This document shows positions 33,017 to 41,301 of a DNA stretch of 64,000 nucleotides, in pieces. This DNA is from Betaproteobacteria bacterium (GTDB lineage: Bacteria; Pseudomonadota; Gammaproteobacteria; Burkholderiales; SG8-39). The notes under the pieces are model-generated. The model had not been told where the DNA came from. It did no database searches and was given only the letters and a program-made list of their open reading frames with translations. The stretch's first letter is position 1, and every line of letters starts with the position of its first letter. The DNA lies in the NCBI GenBank assembly GCA_004297625.1, contig SCTY01000028.1:258848-322847 (forward strand), read 5' to 3'. The position numbers and the translations under genes were made by a program.

Positions 33017-33400
33017 ATGGCCGAGGTCAGGATCTACAACGTCGACGCGCTGGGCAAGCCGCTCGGCCAGTACTCGCACGTGGCGCGCGCGAAGTCAGCC
33101 GAGCAGCTTTATATAGCGGGCATGCTCGCCGCCGGCGAGAGCTTCGACGCGCAGTGCAGCGGCGTGTTCGCGCAAATCGAAAAAGCGCTGCAGTCGGCGG
33201 GCGCCGGCTGGGCGAACGTGGTGCAGTTCACCACGTACCTCGTGCATTCGCAGGACATCCCGAAATTCATGCAATGGCGGCAGCGCGAGTTCCCGCGGAT
33301 GTTCCCCGGCGGCCAGTACCCGCCGAACACGCTGCTCGTCATCGACCGCCTGGTCCACGAGCAATACCTGATCGAGGTCCAGACCGTGGCGGCGCTCTAG
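33017..33400 (+). CDS. RidA family protein
   Basis: A 127-residue RidA/YjgF/UK114-like protein. The group hydrolyses reactive enamine and imine intermediates such as 2-aminoacrylate. Visible features are YIAGMLAAGESFDAQ and VVQFTTYLVHSQDIPKF. The arginine that contacts substrate in RidA proper (in an RxCV-like segment) is not evident, so it may belong to a divergent subgroup. Its TAG shares CTAG with the convergent tctA stop. Confidence 0.85.
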   Translation: MAEVRIYNVDALGKPLGQYSHVARAKSAEQLYIAGMLAAGESFDAQCSGVFAQIEKALQSAGAGWANVVQFTTYLVHSQDIPKFMQWRQREFPRMFPGGQYPPNTLLVIDRLVHEQYLIEVQTVAAL

Positions 33401-34908
33401 ACTTCCTCCGCGAAAACCTCCTCGCGCTTCTTGCGGATGGCCGGCAGCGCGACGATCACGAGCAGGATGATCGAGGCGATCATGAACGCGGCGCTGATCG
33501 GCTTGGTGAAGAACACGCTCGGATCGCCGCGCGAAAGCAGCATCGCGCGCCTCAGGTTCTCCTCCATCAGCGGCCCGAGGATGAAGCCGAGGATCATCGG
33601 CGCCGGCTCGCACTCGAGCTTCACGAAGATGTAACCCAGCACCCCGAACAGCCCCATGATGAGCACGTCGAACGGGTTGTTCGACAGGCTGAAGGTGCCG
33701 ATCGTCATGAAAACGAGGATCGAGGGGAACAGGAAGCGGTAGGGCACGGTGAGCAGCTTCACCCACATGCCGATGAGCGGCAGGTTCAGCACCACGAGCA
33801 TCGCGTTGCCCACCCACATCGAGGCGATGAGGCCCCAGAACAGCTCCGGCTTCTCGTTCATCACCTGAGGCCCGGGCGCGATGCCCTGGATCATCAGCGC
33901 GCCGATCATCAGCGCCATCACCGCGTTGCTCGGAATCCCGAGCGTGAGCATGGGTATGAAGGAGGTCTGCGCGCCGGCGTTGTTCGCCGATTCCGGCCCC
34001 GCGACCCCTTGGATCGCGCCCTTGCCGAACCTTTCCGGATGCCTGGAAAGCTTTTTTTCCAGCGTGTACGAGCCGAAGGAGGAGAGCAGAGCGCCGCCGC
34101 CGGGCAGGATGCCGAGCATGGAGCCGAGCGCCGTGCCGCGCAGTATGGCGGCCCAGCTGTCCTTCAGGTCCTGCTTGCTCGGGAAGAGGTGCGTCACCTT
34201 CTTCGTGAAGACTTCGCGCTCTCCCTTCAGATCCAGGTTGACGATGATCTCGGTCATGCCGAACATGCCCATCGCGACGACGACAATCCCGATGCCGTCG
34301 GAGAGCTCCGGGATGTCGAACGTAAAGCGCAGCACCCCCGAGTTCACGTCCGTGCCGATCAGGCCGAGCAGCAGCCCGAGCACCACCATCGCGATCGCCT
34401 TGACGAGCGAGCCGTGGGCGAGGGCCGTGGCCGCGATGAGGCCGAACACCATGAGCGAGAAGTATTCCGACGGACCGAACTTCAGCGCCACCTCGGCGAG
34501 CGGCGGCGCGGCGAAGGCGATCACCAGGGTCGCGACGCACCCGGCGAAGAAGGAGCCGATCGCGGCAATCGCCAGCGCCGGGCCGGCGCGGCCCTGGCGC
34601 GCCATCTGGTAGCCGTCTAGGCAGGTCACCACCGAGGTCGCTTCGCCCGGGATGTTGACGAGGATGGAGGTCGTCGAGCCGCCGTACTGCGCGCCGTAGT
34701 AGATGCCCGCGAGCATGATGAGCGCTGCAACCGGGGAGAGATTGAAGGTGATCGGCAGCAGCATCGCGATCGTCGCCACCGAGCCGATGCCGGGCAAGAC
34801 GCCGATCAGCGTGCCGAGCAGGCAGCCGATCAAGGCGTAAAAAAGGTGAATCGGCGTGACGGCAACGCCGAAGCCAAGGGCGAGGTTGTGAAGGATCGAG
34901 GTGTCCAT
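33397..34908 (-). CDS. tctA: Tripartite tricarboxylate transporter permease, large subunit
   Basis: A 503-residue TctA protein with about 12 membrane segments. Marks are GVLPGIGSVATIAMLLP, the duplicated GILPGGGALLSSFGSYTLEKK and ANNAGAQTSFIPMLTLGIPSN. With TctB and a periplasmic TctC it imports citrate or other carboxylates using an ion gradient. tctB lies 12 bases upstream. No tctC gene is in the window. Confidence 0.94.
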   Translation of the reverse strand: MDTSILHNLALGFGVAVTPIHLFYALIGCLLGTLIGVLPGIGSVATIAMLLPITFNLSPVAALIMLAGIYYGAQYGGSTTSILVNIPGEATSVVTCLDGYQMARQGRAGPALAIAAIGSFFAGCVATLVIAFAAPPLAEVALKFGPSEYFSLMVFGLIAATALAHGSLVKAIAMVVLGLLLGLIGTDVNSGVLRFTFDIPELSDGIGIVVVAMGMFGMTEIIVNLDLKGEREVFTKKVTHLFPSKQDLKDSWAAILRGTALGSMLGILPGGGALLSSFGSYTLEKKLSRHPERFGKGAIQGVAGPESANNAGAQTSFIPMLTLGIPSNAVMALMIGALMIQGIAPGPQVMNEKPELFWGLIASMWVGNAMLVVLNLPLIGMWVKLLTVPYRFLFPSILVFMTIGTFSLSNNPFDVLIMGLFGVLGYIFVKLECEPAPMILGFILGPLMEENLRRAMLLSRGDPSVFFTKPISAAFMIASIILLVIVALPAIRKKREEVFAEEV

Positions 34909-34920
34909 GGCAGGCTCGTC

Positions 34921-35376
34921 TCAGCTCAGGGCATCGGGCCAGAGCGGGAAGGGCAGGGCCAGCGCCTTGACGAACACCAGCACCGACATGAGGATCATGG
35001 CGATGTAGAGGATCGTCACTTCTTTCCAGTTGAATTCGTGTCCGCCGGCGGCGCTGACGTAAACGAGAACGGCCGTGGCGCCCACCAGGCCAAGGGGCTT
35101 CATCGCGTAGCCGTACAGGACACAGGCAAGGGTAATCATGACGAGCGGGCGGAAGTAGAAGCGCTCCACCTTGGGACCTTCCAGGGCGAACGAACCGGCG
35201 AGGATGGCGAGGCCGAGCACCGCCTGCAGCCCGCCCAGCACCGCCGGAAAATAAGCCGGTCCCATGCGCACCGCGGTCCCCATCTGGTAATGCATGGCCG
35301 CCCACGCCGCAACGAAAATGCCCACGGCGAGAAACATCAGCCCGGCCCAGAAATCCTTGGGACTCTTGATCCTCAC
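34921..35376 (-). CDS. tctB: Tripartite tricarboxylate transporter small permease subunit
   Basis: A 151-residue TctB with four hydrophobic segments, beginning RIKSPKDFWAGLMFLAVG and carrying RMGPAYFPAVLGG. The start is GTG 35376, preceded by the strong site GGAGGAG at ideal spacing; the frame is open further upstream but without such a site. It forms the membrane unit with TctA and is divergent from the lipoprotein gene at 35426. Confidence 0.9.
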   Translation of the reverse strand: MRIKSPKDFWAGLMFLAVGIFVAAWAAMHYQMGTAVRMGPAYFPAVLGGLQAVLGLAILAGSFALEGPKVERFYFRPLVMITLACVLYGYAMKPLGLVGATAVLVYVSAAGGHEFNWKEVTILYIAMILMSVLVFVKALALPFPLWPDALS

Positions 35377-35425
35377 GTATCTCCTCCAGCGCCGCTCGGG
35401 AGTGGTCTTCTGCGGAAAGTGTAAC

Positions 35426-36061
35426 ATGCGCTCGCGAGAGCTCGCCTTGCTTGCGACGTCAGCCTTCCGAATATTCACGCTCGCCGTGCTGCTCGCGGTC
35501 GCGGCCTGCTCGCAGCGACCGAAGCTCGAGCGTCTTCCGAACGACGCGGTGGTGCTCGCCTTCGGCGACAGCCTCACATTCGGCACCGGCGCCGACGAGA
35601 ATGAGAGCTATCCTGCGCAGCTCGAGCGGCTGATCGGCCGGCGCGTGATCCGGGCGGGCGTTCCCGGCGAGGTCACGGCACAGGCGCTCGCCCGCCTGCC
35701 GCAGACCCTGGACGAGCATGCGCCGCGGCTGCTGCTGCTCGCTATCGGCGGCAACGACTTCCTCAACCGGCTCGGGAACGCGCAGGCCGAACAGAACGTG
35801 CGCGCGATGGTGAAGCTCGCGCGCAGCCGCGGCGTCGAGGTCCTGCTGATCGGCACGCCGGAGCCCGGCCTCTTCGTCACGCCGCCCGAGTTCTACGCGA
35901 ACATCGCGAATGACTTGCGCATTCCCTACGAAGGCGCGGTGATCGCAGAGGTGCTGAAGAACGCGAGCCTCAAGTCCGATCCTATCCACCCCAACGCGCG
36001 CGGCTATCGCGTGATCGCCGAGCGCGTGGCAGCGGTGCTGAAGAAAAACGGAGCGCTCTGA
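35426..36061 (+). CDS. GDSL-type esterase/lipase, predicted lipoprotein
   Basis: A 211-residue SGNH hydrolase related to TesA/arylesterase. Block I is FGDSLTFGTG (catalytic Ser), the Gly block is at RAGVPGEVT, the Asn block is GGNDFL, and block V is DPIHPNARGY (Asp and His). The N-terminus LLAVAAC fits a lipobox, so the protein is probably lipid-anchored. The last 80 bases overlap the convergent glycosyltransferase gene. Confidence 0.88.
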   Translation: MRSRELALLATSAFRIFTLAVLLAVAACSQRPKLERLPNDAVVLAFGDSLTFGTGADENESYPAQLERLIGRRVIRAGVPGEVTAQALARLPQTLDEHAPRLLLLAIGGNDFLNRLGNAQAEQNVRAMVKLARSRGVEVLLIGTPEPGLFVTPPEFYANIANDLRIPYEGAVIAEVLKNASLKSDPIHPNARGYRVIAERVAAVLKKNGAL

Positions 36062-36611
36062 GCCGCTCGAGATCTTCCGGCCGGTCGACATCCCAGAGCG
36101 AGCGCAGGGCGCGCCAGCGGTACGCGAGCGAATCGAGCCTCGCCGCCGTCGCGGCACAGACCTCGGAGCCGCCCCATTCGATGCCGGCGAAAATGCGCGG
36201 CGATACACGCCGCGCGCCGATCAGCACGTAGCCGCCGTCCTCGGCCGGGGTGAGCACCGCGTCGCACCCTCCCGCAAGCAAGCGCGCGGCGCGCCGCAGG
36301 TCCGCCGGCCGCAATGCCGGACAATCCGTCCCAATGAGAATCGCGGCGCGGTGCCGTCGCAACGCGCCGCACAACGCGTGATACATGCGCTCGCCGAGGT
36401 CCGCGCCGCGCTGCTTCGCCGCGAAGTGCAGCTCCACGGGGCCGCACGCGGCCTCCGTCGCGGTGCGCATGGCGCGCGCGGCAAGGCGCGCATGCAGCCG
36501 CGCTGCCTGAAACGCGCCGAGGCGCGGGATCAGGCGCGTTTTCGCCCGCCCGGGTATCGGCTCGCGCGCGAACACCAGTACCGCGACATCAAGATTCGTA
36601 CAGGCGCGCAA
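35982..36611 (-). CDS. TIGR04282 family arsenosugar-type glycosyltransferase
   Basis: A 209-residue DUF2064 protein with the nucleotidyl/glycosyltransferase A fold. The N-terminal VFAREPIPGRAKTRL and later GTDCPALRPADLRRA, AEDGGYVLIG and LWDVDRPEDL are typical. The family is named for its link to arsenosugar gene sets. Its own activity is unproven. The start is TTG 36611, 23 bases inside the preceding gene. Last gene of the five-gene operon. Confidence 0.85.
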   Translation of the reverse strand: MRACTNLDVAVLVFAREPIPGRAKTRLIPRLGAFQAARLHARLAARAMRTATEAACGPVELHFAAKQRGADLGERMYHALCGALRRHRAAILIGTDCPALRPADLRRAARLLAGGCDAVLTPAEDGGYVLIGARRVSPRIFAGIEWGGSEVCAATAARLDSLAYRWRALRSLWDVDRPEDLERLRALRFSSAPLPRARRSRDSRARWGG

Positions 36612-37263
36612 GGCGTTCGGGCCGCGCGCCGAGGAAATACAGCAGGCGCAGCCGCCACATGAGAAGTATCGTCCTCAGCACGCCACGCGACTGCCAGCGG
36701 CGTGCCGAAGTGCGCACGCGCGCGCGCAGGCACGCTGGCGCGGCGCGCCGCTTCATCGCCTTGCTGAACGCGATGTCTTCCATGAGCGCAATCTCGGGAA
36801 AGCCCGCGAAGGCCTCGCGCCGCACGAAGATCGCCTGATCGCCGGTCGCGATGCCGGTAAGGCGCGAGCGCAGGCTCATCGCCCGGGCCACGATGCGCAA
36901 GAGCGGGTGGCTGGCCTCGATTGCGACGTCGAACCTGCCCCAGCACGAACGCGCAAGCGCCGAGGCGATCAGGACGTCGGCGTTATCGGGCAGCCGCGTG
37001 TCCGCGTGCAGGAAAACCAGCGCAGCGCCGCTCGCCGCGCGCGCCCCCGCGTTCATCTGCTGCGCCCTGCCCCGCGCGCCGGCGACCAGGCGGTCGCAGC
37101 GTCCCGCGGCGAGCTCGCTTGTGCCGTCGCTGCTGCCGCCGTCGGCCACGATGACCTCATGGCCGCGCGCGCGCATGCCGGCGAGCGCCTCGAGCGCCGC
37201 GCGAATCTCGAGCGCTTCGTTCAGCGTCGGAACGACGATCGAGAGCTTCAGCCGCGCATCCAT
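36589..37263 (-). CDS. TIGR04283 family arsenosugar-type glycosyltransferase
   Basis: A 224-residue family 2 glycosyltransferase. Visible features are the N-terminal SIVVPTLNEALEI, VADGGSSDGTSE (nucleotide/metal region), FLHADTRLP (DxD-like) and GDQAIFVRREAF followed by LMEDIAFSKAMKR. ATG 37263 gives MDARLKLSIVVPTLNE and lies 16 bases inside the flavoprotein gene. Paired with TIGR04282 here, as in known arsenosugar-type clusters. Confidence 0.88.
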   Translation of the reverse strand: MDARLKLSIVVPTLNEALEIRAALEALAGMRARGHEVIVADGGSSDGTSELAAGRCDRLVAGARGRAQQMNAGARAASGAALVFLHADTRLPDNADVLIASALARSCWGRFDVAIEASHPLLRIVARAMSLRSRLTGIATGDQAIFVRREAFAGFPEIALMEDIAFSKAMKRRAAPACLRARVRTSARRWQSRGVLRTILLMWRLRLLYFLGARPERLARLYES

Positions 37264-39374
37264 GCGTGAAAGCGTTCGAGCCTTTTCAGCACGCCCTGCG
37301 GCGCGTGCGCCTTTTTCCAGACGCCCGCGGCGTGCTTGTTCGCCTCGGCGAGCGTCGGATACACGTGAATCGTGCCGAGAATCTTGTTCAGGCCGATGCC
37401 GTGCTTCATCGCGCTCACGAATTCGCCGATCAGCTCGCCGGCGCTCTCGCCGACGATCGTCGCGCCGAGAACCCGGTCCTTGCCGGGCATGGTAAGCACC
37501 TTGACGAGCCCGTGCGCGGCCTCGTCGGCGATTGCACGATCGAGCTCCTCCATGCGGTAGACGCTCACCTCGTGAGGAACGTTGCGCGCTTTCGCCTCGG
37601 TTTCGTTGAGGCCCACGCGCGCGATTTCCGGATCGGTGAAGGTCGCCCATGGAATCACGCGGTAATCCGCCCGCCAGCGGCGCAGCCCGCCGAAAAGCGC
37701 GTTCACCGCCGCATACCATGCCTGGTGAGAGGCAGTGTGCGTGAACTGATACGGGCCGGCAACGTCGCCGCAAGCGTAGATATTGGGGTACAGCGTCTGC
37801 AGGTATTCGTTGGTCTCCACCGTACGAGCCCCGGTGAGCGGAATGCCGAGCTCTTCCAGCCCATAGCCCTCGGTGTTGGGTTTACGGCCTACGGCGCACA
37901 GCAGCGCGTCGAACTCGATACGCCGCTCGCTCCCTTCGTGCTCGCAGACGAGCCGGTTCTTGCCCTCGAAGCGCCTGGCGCGATGCCCGGTAAGCACCTC
38001 GATGCCTTCGGCAACGAAGCGGCGCTGCAGGAGCTCCGAGATCTCCGGATCCTCGCGCGCGAGCAGCCGCGGCAGCATCTCTACCTGAGTGACCTTGGAG
38101 CCGAAGCGCGCGAACGCTTGCGCGAGCTCCGCGCCGATCGGGCCTCCGCCCAGCACCACGAGGCGCGCCGGCAGCTCGCGCAGCCCCCATACGGTGTCCG
38201 AAGTAAGCACCTCCACGCCGTCGATTCCCGGAATCGGCGGCACCCAAGGGCGCGCGCCGGCGGCGATGATGATGCTGCGCGTGGTGAGCGTTCTGCCGTT
38301 CACCTGCACGCTCCAGGGCGAGGTGATCTTGGCTTCGCCCCGAAGGCATTCCACGCCGAGCTCGCTATAGCGCTCGACCGAGTCGTGAGGCGCCACGGTT
38401 TGCACCACGCGCCGCACGCGCTCCATGATGTCGGCGAAATCGAACTCCGCCGTGGCGCTGCGGATGCCGTAGCGCGAAGCGTTGCGGATCTGCGAGAGCA
38501 CCCGGGCCGACTTGAGGAGGGCCTTGGAGGGCACGCAGCCGGTGTTCAAGCAATCGCCGCCCATGCGGTGCTTCTCCACCAGCGTGACCTTGGCGCGCAC
38601 CGCAGCCGCGATGTACGCCGATACCAGGCCGGCGGATCCTGCGCCGATGACCACGAGGTTGCGGTCGAACTTCGCCGGCCGCGGCCAGCGCGAGTACACG
38701 CGGCGCGCGCGCAAGGCGCCGACGAAGCGCTTCGCGAGGAGCGGAAACACGCCTATGAGCAGGAACAGTCCGATCAGCCCCGGCGACAGAATTCCGGCTG
38801 GGCTTTCGATCGCCGCAAGCCGGCTGCCGGCGGCCACGAAAACCACGGTTCCCGGCAGCATGCCGAGCTGGCTCACGCCGTAGAACGTGCGCGCGCGCAT
38901 CGCGGTGAGGCCCATCGCCAGGTTGATGGCGAAAAAAGGCACGGCGGGAATCAGGCGCAGAGTGAAGAGATAGAAGGCGCCTTCGCGCCGAATCCCGGCG
39001 TCGACCGGCTCGATGAAGCGGGCGAATCTCTCGCGCACCCAGTCGCGCAGCACGAACCTCGAAGCGAGGAACGCGAGCGTTGCGCCGCTCGACGATGCGA
39101 AGGAGACGATTAGCGTTCCCCAGAGCAGGCCAAAGATCGCGCCGCCGACGAGCGTCATGACGAGCGCGCCGGGAAGCGACAGCGCCGTGACCAGCACGTA
39201 CACGACGAAGTAGGCGAGCGCGGTTTGCAGGCGGTGCGCCTGGTAGTACTCCTGGAAGCTCGCCGCCTGGCCCTTTACATACTCGAAGCTGACATAGCGC
39301 GGGCCGCCCGCCGCGAAGAAGGCAAGCAACAAGACGGCAATGAACGCTACGATGAAAAGCCGCGCGCGGCTCAC
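37248..39374 (-). CDS. TVP38/VTT membrane domain fused to FAD pyridine nucleotide-disulfide oxidoreductase
   Basis: A 708-residue fusion. Residues 1-225 are a TVP38/TMEM64 (VTT) membrane domain with several hydrophobic helices. Residues ~235-700 are a flavin disulfide reductase like mercuric reductase or dihydrolipoamide dehydrogenase. They contain FAD site VIGAGSAGL (242-250), redox pair C275/C280 in GGDCLNTGCVPSK, a second Rossmann loop and a dimerisation domain ending HVYPTLAEA. No HMA domain or C-terminal Cys pair for mercury is present. GTG 39374 overlaps the previous stop by GTGA. Confidence 0.9.
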   Translation of the reverse strand: MSRARLFIVAFIAVLLLAFFAAGGPRYVSFEYVKGQAASFQEYYQAHRLQTALAYFVVYVLVTALSLPGALVMTLVGGAIFGLLWGTLIVSFASSSGATLAFLASRFVLRDWVRERFARFIEPVDAGIRREGAFYLFTLRLIPAVPFFAINLAMGLTAMRARTFYGVSQLGMLPGTVVFVAAGSRLAAIESPAGILSPGLIGLFLLIGVFPLLAKRFVGALRARRVYSRWPRPAKFDRNLVVIGAGSAGLVSAYIAAAVRAKVTLVEKHRMGGDCLNTGCVPSKALLKSARVLSQIRNASRYGIRSATAEFDFADIMERVRRVVQTVAPHDSVERYSELGVECLRGEAKITSPWSVQVNGRTLTTRSIIIAAGARPWVPPIPGIDGVEVLTSDTVWGLRELPARLVVLGGGPIGAELAQAFARFGSKVTQVEMLPRLLAREDPEISELLQRRFVAEGIEVLTGHRARRFEGKNRLVCEHEGSERRIEFDALLCAVGRKPNTEGYGLEELGIPLTGARTVETNEYLQTLYPNIYACGDVAGPYQFTHTASHQAWYAAVNALFGGLRRWRADYRVIPWATFTDPEIARVGLNETEAKARNVPHEVSVYRMEELDRAIADEAAHGLVKVLTMPGKDRVLGATIVGESAGELIGEFVSAMKHGIGLNKILGTIHVYPTLAEANKHAAGVWKKAHAPQGVLKRLERFHAWMRG

Positions 39375-40312
39375 GCGGCGAGCGCCGCCTCTCGGCGCAG
39401 CGCCTGCTCGCTGCGGTAATCCGGTCCCTCGCAAATGCGCCGGTAATACGACGCGTACGCCGCCGACCCTTGCGGCCACTGCGCGAGGAAGCGCCGCTGC
39501 CAGGCGTCGGCGTCGTAGTCGAGCGGCACGGCTTCGACGTAGAGATGCGCCGCGCGGGTTCCGTACAGCGCCTTTGCGCTTGGGCGCACCGAAATGCGCG
39601 TCGCCAGGCCGAAGCGGGTCCCGTGGAAATTCGGCATGCCGGCGGAGCCGTTGTTTGCGATCACTTGGCCGCCCGTGAACCGCTGCAGCACCGGCAGGCA
39701 GCTGTGGCTGGAAGCGAAGATCCTGGCGTTCGCCGGCGCAAAAGCGCGCGCCGCGGCGGCGCGGCCCGGCTGCGTGGAAAGCGCTTCCTGCGAAAAGCCC
39801 CAGCCCGCGAGCGAATCGGCGTCGCCATGCACCACGGCGACGCGCTCTCCCGCTACGGCGGCGACGAGGTACATCGGCAAGCCCGCCAGCCGCTCGAGCG
39901 CCTGCGGCGAGCGGGCGGCCGTGGCGCGCAAGCGCTCGATCACGCGGTTGGAACGCTCGACCGTCGCTTCGTCGACCCAATCGGGATAAGCGCAGCCGCA
40001 GCCCGCTCCGTCCACCGGAGCGGCGAGCTCGGTCTCCACGTTGCCGCGGGTCGCAAGGAATGGCGACACGCCGCGTTCGATCTGCGCGAAGTCCCCGGGA
40101 AAAACGTCGAACCAGTGGAAGTCGCCGTTGAACGTCAGCGCCTTCGCTCCCGGCTCCGCTTCGTAGAGCCGCACCAGGCGCTCGAGCGCGAGCGGATTGC
40201 CGTACAGGCCGCCAGCGATCCAGAGCGTGTCGACCTCGAGCTCGGCGGGCGCAGCAAGCGCACGCGCGCCATGCCGATAGGAGACCGGGCAGACCCTTCC
40301 CGGAGCGCTCAC
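39371..40312 (-). CDS. Metallophosphoesterase-like protein of the ArsS cluster
   Basis: A 313-residue protein with pieces of a calcineurin-like phosphoesterase fold: FNGDFHWFD, RGNVETEL, VVHGDADS, SSHSCLP and NNGSAGMPNF. The usual first D-x-H motif is replaced by AGGLYGN, so the metal site may be altered. GTG 40312 overlaps the ArsS stop by GTGA, and the next gene overlaps its own stop likewise. A phosphatase step on a sugar-phosphate intermediate is a guess from context. Confidence 0.75.
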   Translation of the reverse strand: MSAPGRVCPVSYRHGARALAAPAELEVDTLWIAGGLYGNPLALERLVRLYEAEPGAKALTFNGDFHWFDVFPGDFAQIERGVSPFLATRGNVETELAAPVDGAGCGCAYPDWVDEATVERSNRVIERLRATAARSPQALERLAGLPMYLVAAVAGERVAVVHGDADSLAGWGFSQEALSTQPGRAAAARAFAPANARIFASSHSCLPVLQRFTGGQVIANNGSAGMPNFHGTRFGLATRISVRPSAKALYGTRAAHLYVEAVPLDYDADAWQRRFLAQWPQGSAAYASYYRRICEGPDYRSEQALRREAALAA

Positions 40313-41271
40313 ACGAGCGCTCCGCCGCAAGAGGAGCCCTGGCCCGCCGTACAGCCGTAGCAGTGATCGCGCACGGCGATGGGGTTGCCCTCCCCATCGC
40401 GCCCGAGGAGATCCGAGAGCTGCGCGCGCTTGCAGCCCGGCAGCGCGAGCGGCAGGCCGAGCATCTGGTTGAAATCGCAGTCGTAGAGGTAGCCCTGCCA
40501 GTCGACCGACACGAGCGAGCGGCACATCACCGCGTGGAGGTTCTCGTCGCGGTGCGCGCCGTGCAGGAGCGCCATGTATTCGTTGAACTTCCCTTTGGAG
40601 ATGAGCATGGAGCCAAAGCGCTGGATCGGCATGTTCGCGAGCGCAAGCAGCCGGTTGAACACCACGCCGAAGCGCTCCCCCAGGACGCGCTTGTAATCGG
40701 CCTCCAGCGCCTCCTGCGGCGGCGGCAGCGAGGGACCTTGAGGGTTGTAGACCAGGTTGAGGATGAGGCCGCTGCCCTCGACGCCGTAGCCGAGCGCGTT
40801 CAACTGCTTCAGCGCCTCGATGCTTTTGGCGTAGACCCCTTTGCCGCGCTGGCGATCGACCAGCTCCTCGGTATAGCACGGCAGCGATGCGGTCACTTCC
40901 ACCCGGTGGGCCGCCAGGAACGCGGCCAAATCGGCTTGGCCGGGCTCGAGCAGCACCGTGAGATTGCAGCGGTCGATGACCCGCGCGCCCAGCTCGCGTG
41001 CGCGTGCAACGAGGTTGCGAAATTGCGGGTGCAGCTCGGGCGCGCCGCCGGTGACGTCGAGAGTCTTGATGGACGCGAGCGCGATAACCGCGAGCACGTC
41101 CGCCACGACCTCGGCCGACATCGCTTCCGTGCGCGTCGGGCCGGCGTTGACGTGGCAGTGCAGGCAGCTCTGGTTGCACTTGTAGCCCAGGTTGACCTGA
41201 AGGGTTTCCAGCCGGCCGCGGCGCAGCGCCGGAAAGCCGTAAGTGCGCATGAGGGGCAGCGTCGCGTGCAT
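40309..41271 (-). CDS. arsS: Arsenosugar biosynthesis radical SAM protein ArsS (cysteine form)
   Basis: A 320-residue radical SAM enzyme with the cluster motif C32-NQS-C36-LH-C39, TGGAPELHPQFR and the C-terminal CYGCTAGQGSSCGG. ArsS is thought to move a 5'-deoxyadenosyl group to dimethylarsenite, giving the arsenosugar core. Some homologues have selenocysteine at the last Cys; here the codon is TGC. First gene of the operon; arsM, the methyltransferase expected to supply its substrate, is not in view. Confidence 0.9.
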   Translation of the reverse strand: MHATLPLMRTYGFPALRRGRLETLQVNLGYKCNQSCLHCHVNAGPTRTEAMSAEVVADVLAVIALASIKTLDVTGGAPELHPQFRNLVARARELGARVIDRCNLTVLLEPGQADLAAFLAAHRVEVTASLPCYTEELVDRQRGKGVYAKSIEALKQLNALGYGVEGSGLILNLVYNPQGPSLPPPQEALEADYKRVLGERFGVVFNRLLALANMPIQRFGSMLISKGKFNEYMALLHGAHRDENLHAVMCRSLVSVDWQGYLYDCDFNQMLGLPLALPGCKRAQLSDLLGRDGEGNPIAVRDHCYGCTAGQGSSCGGALV

Positions 41272-41301
41272 GGCGTCTAGTCGACGGAACGGGAAGAGAA
41301 C

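Noticed and set aside
37248..39374. Mercuric reductase (merA).
   Set aside because: No HMA domain, no C-terminal vicinal cysteines, no mer genes; the N-terminus is a VTT membrane domain.
40309..40360. Selenocysteine in ArsS at the C-terminal GSSxGG motif.
   Set aside because: The codon is TGC (Cys) and no in-frame TGA occurs there, so this is the cysteine form.
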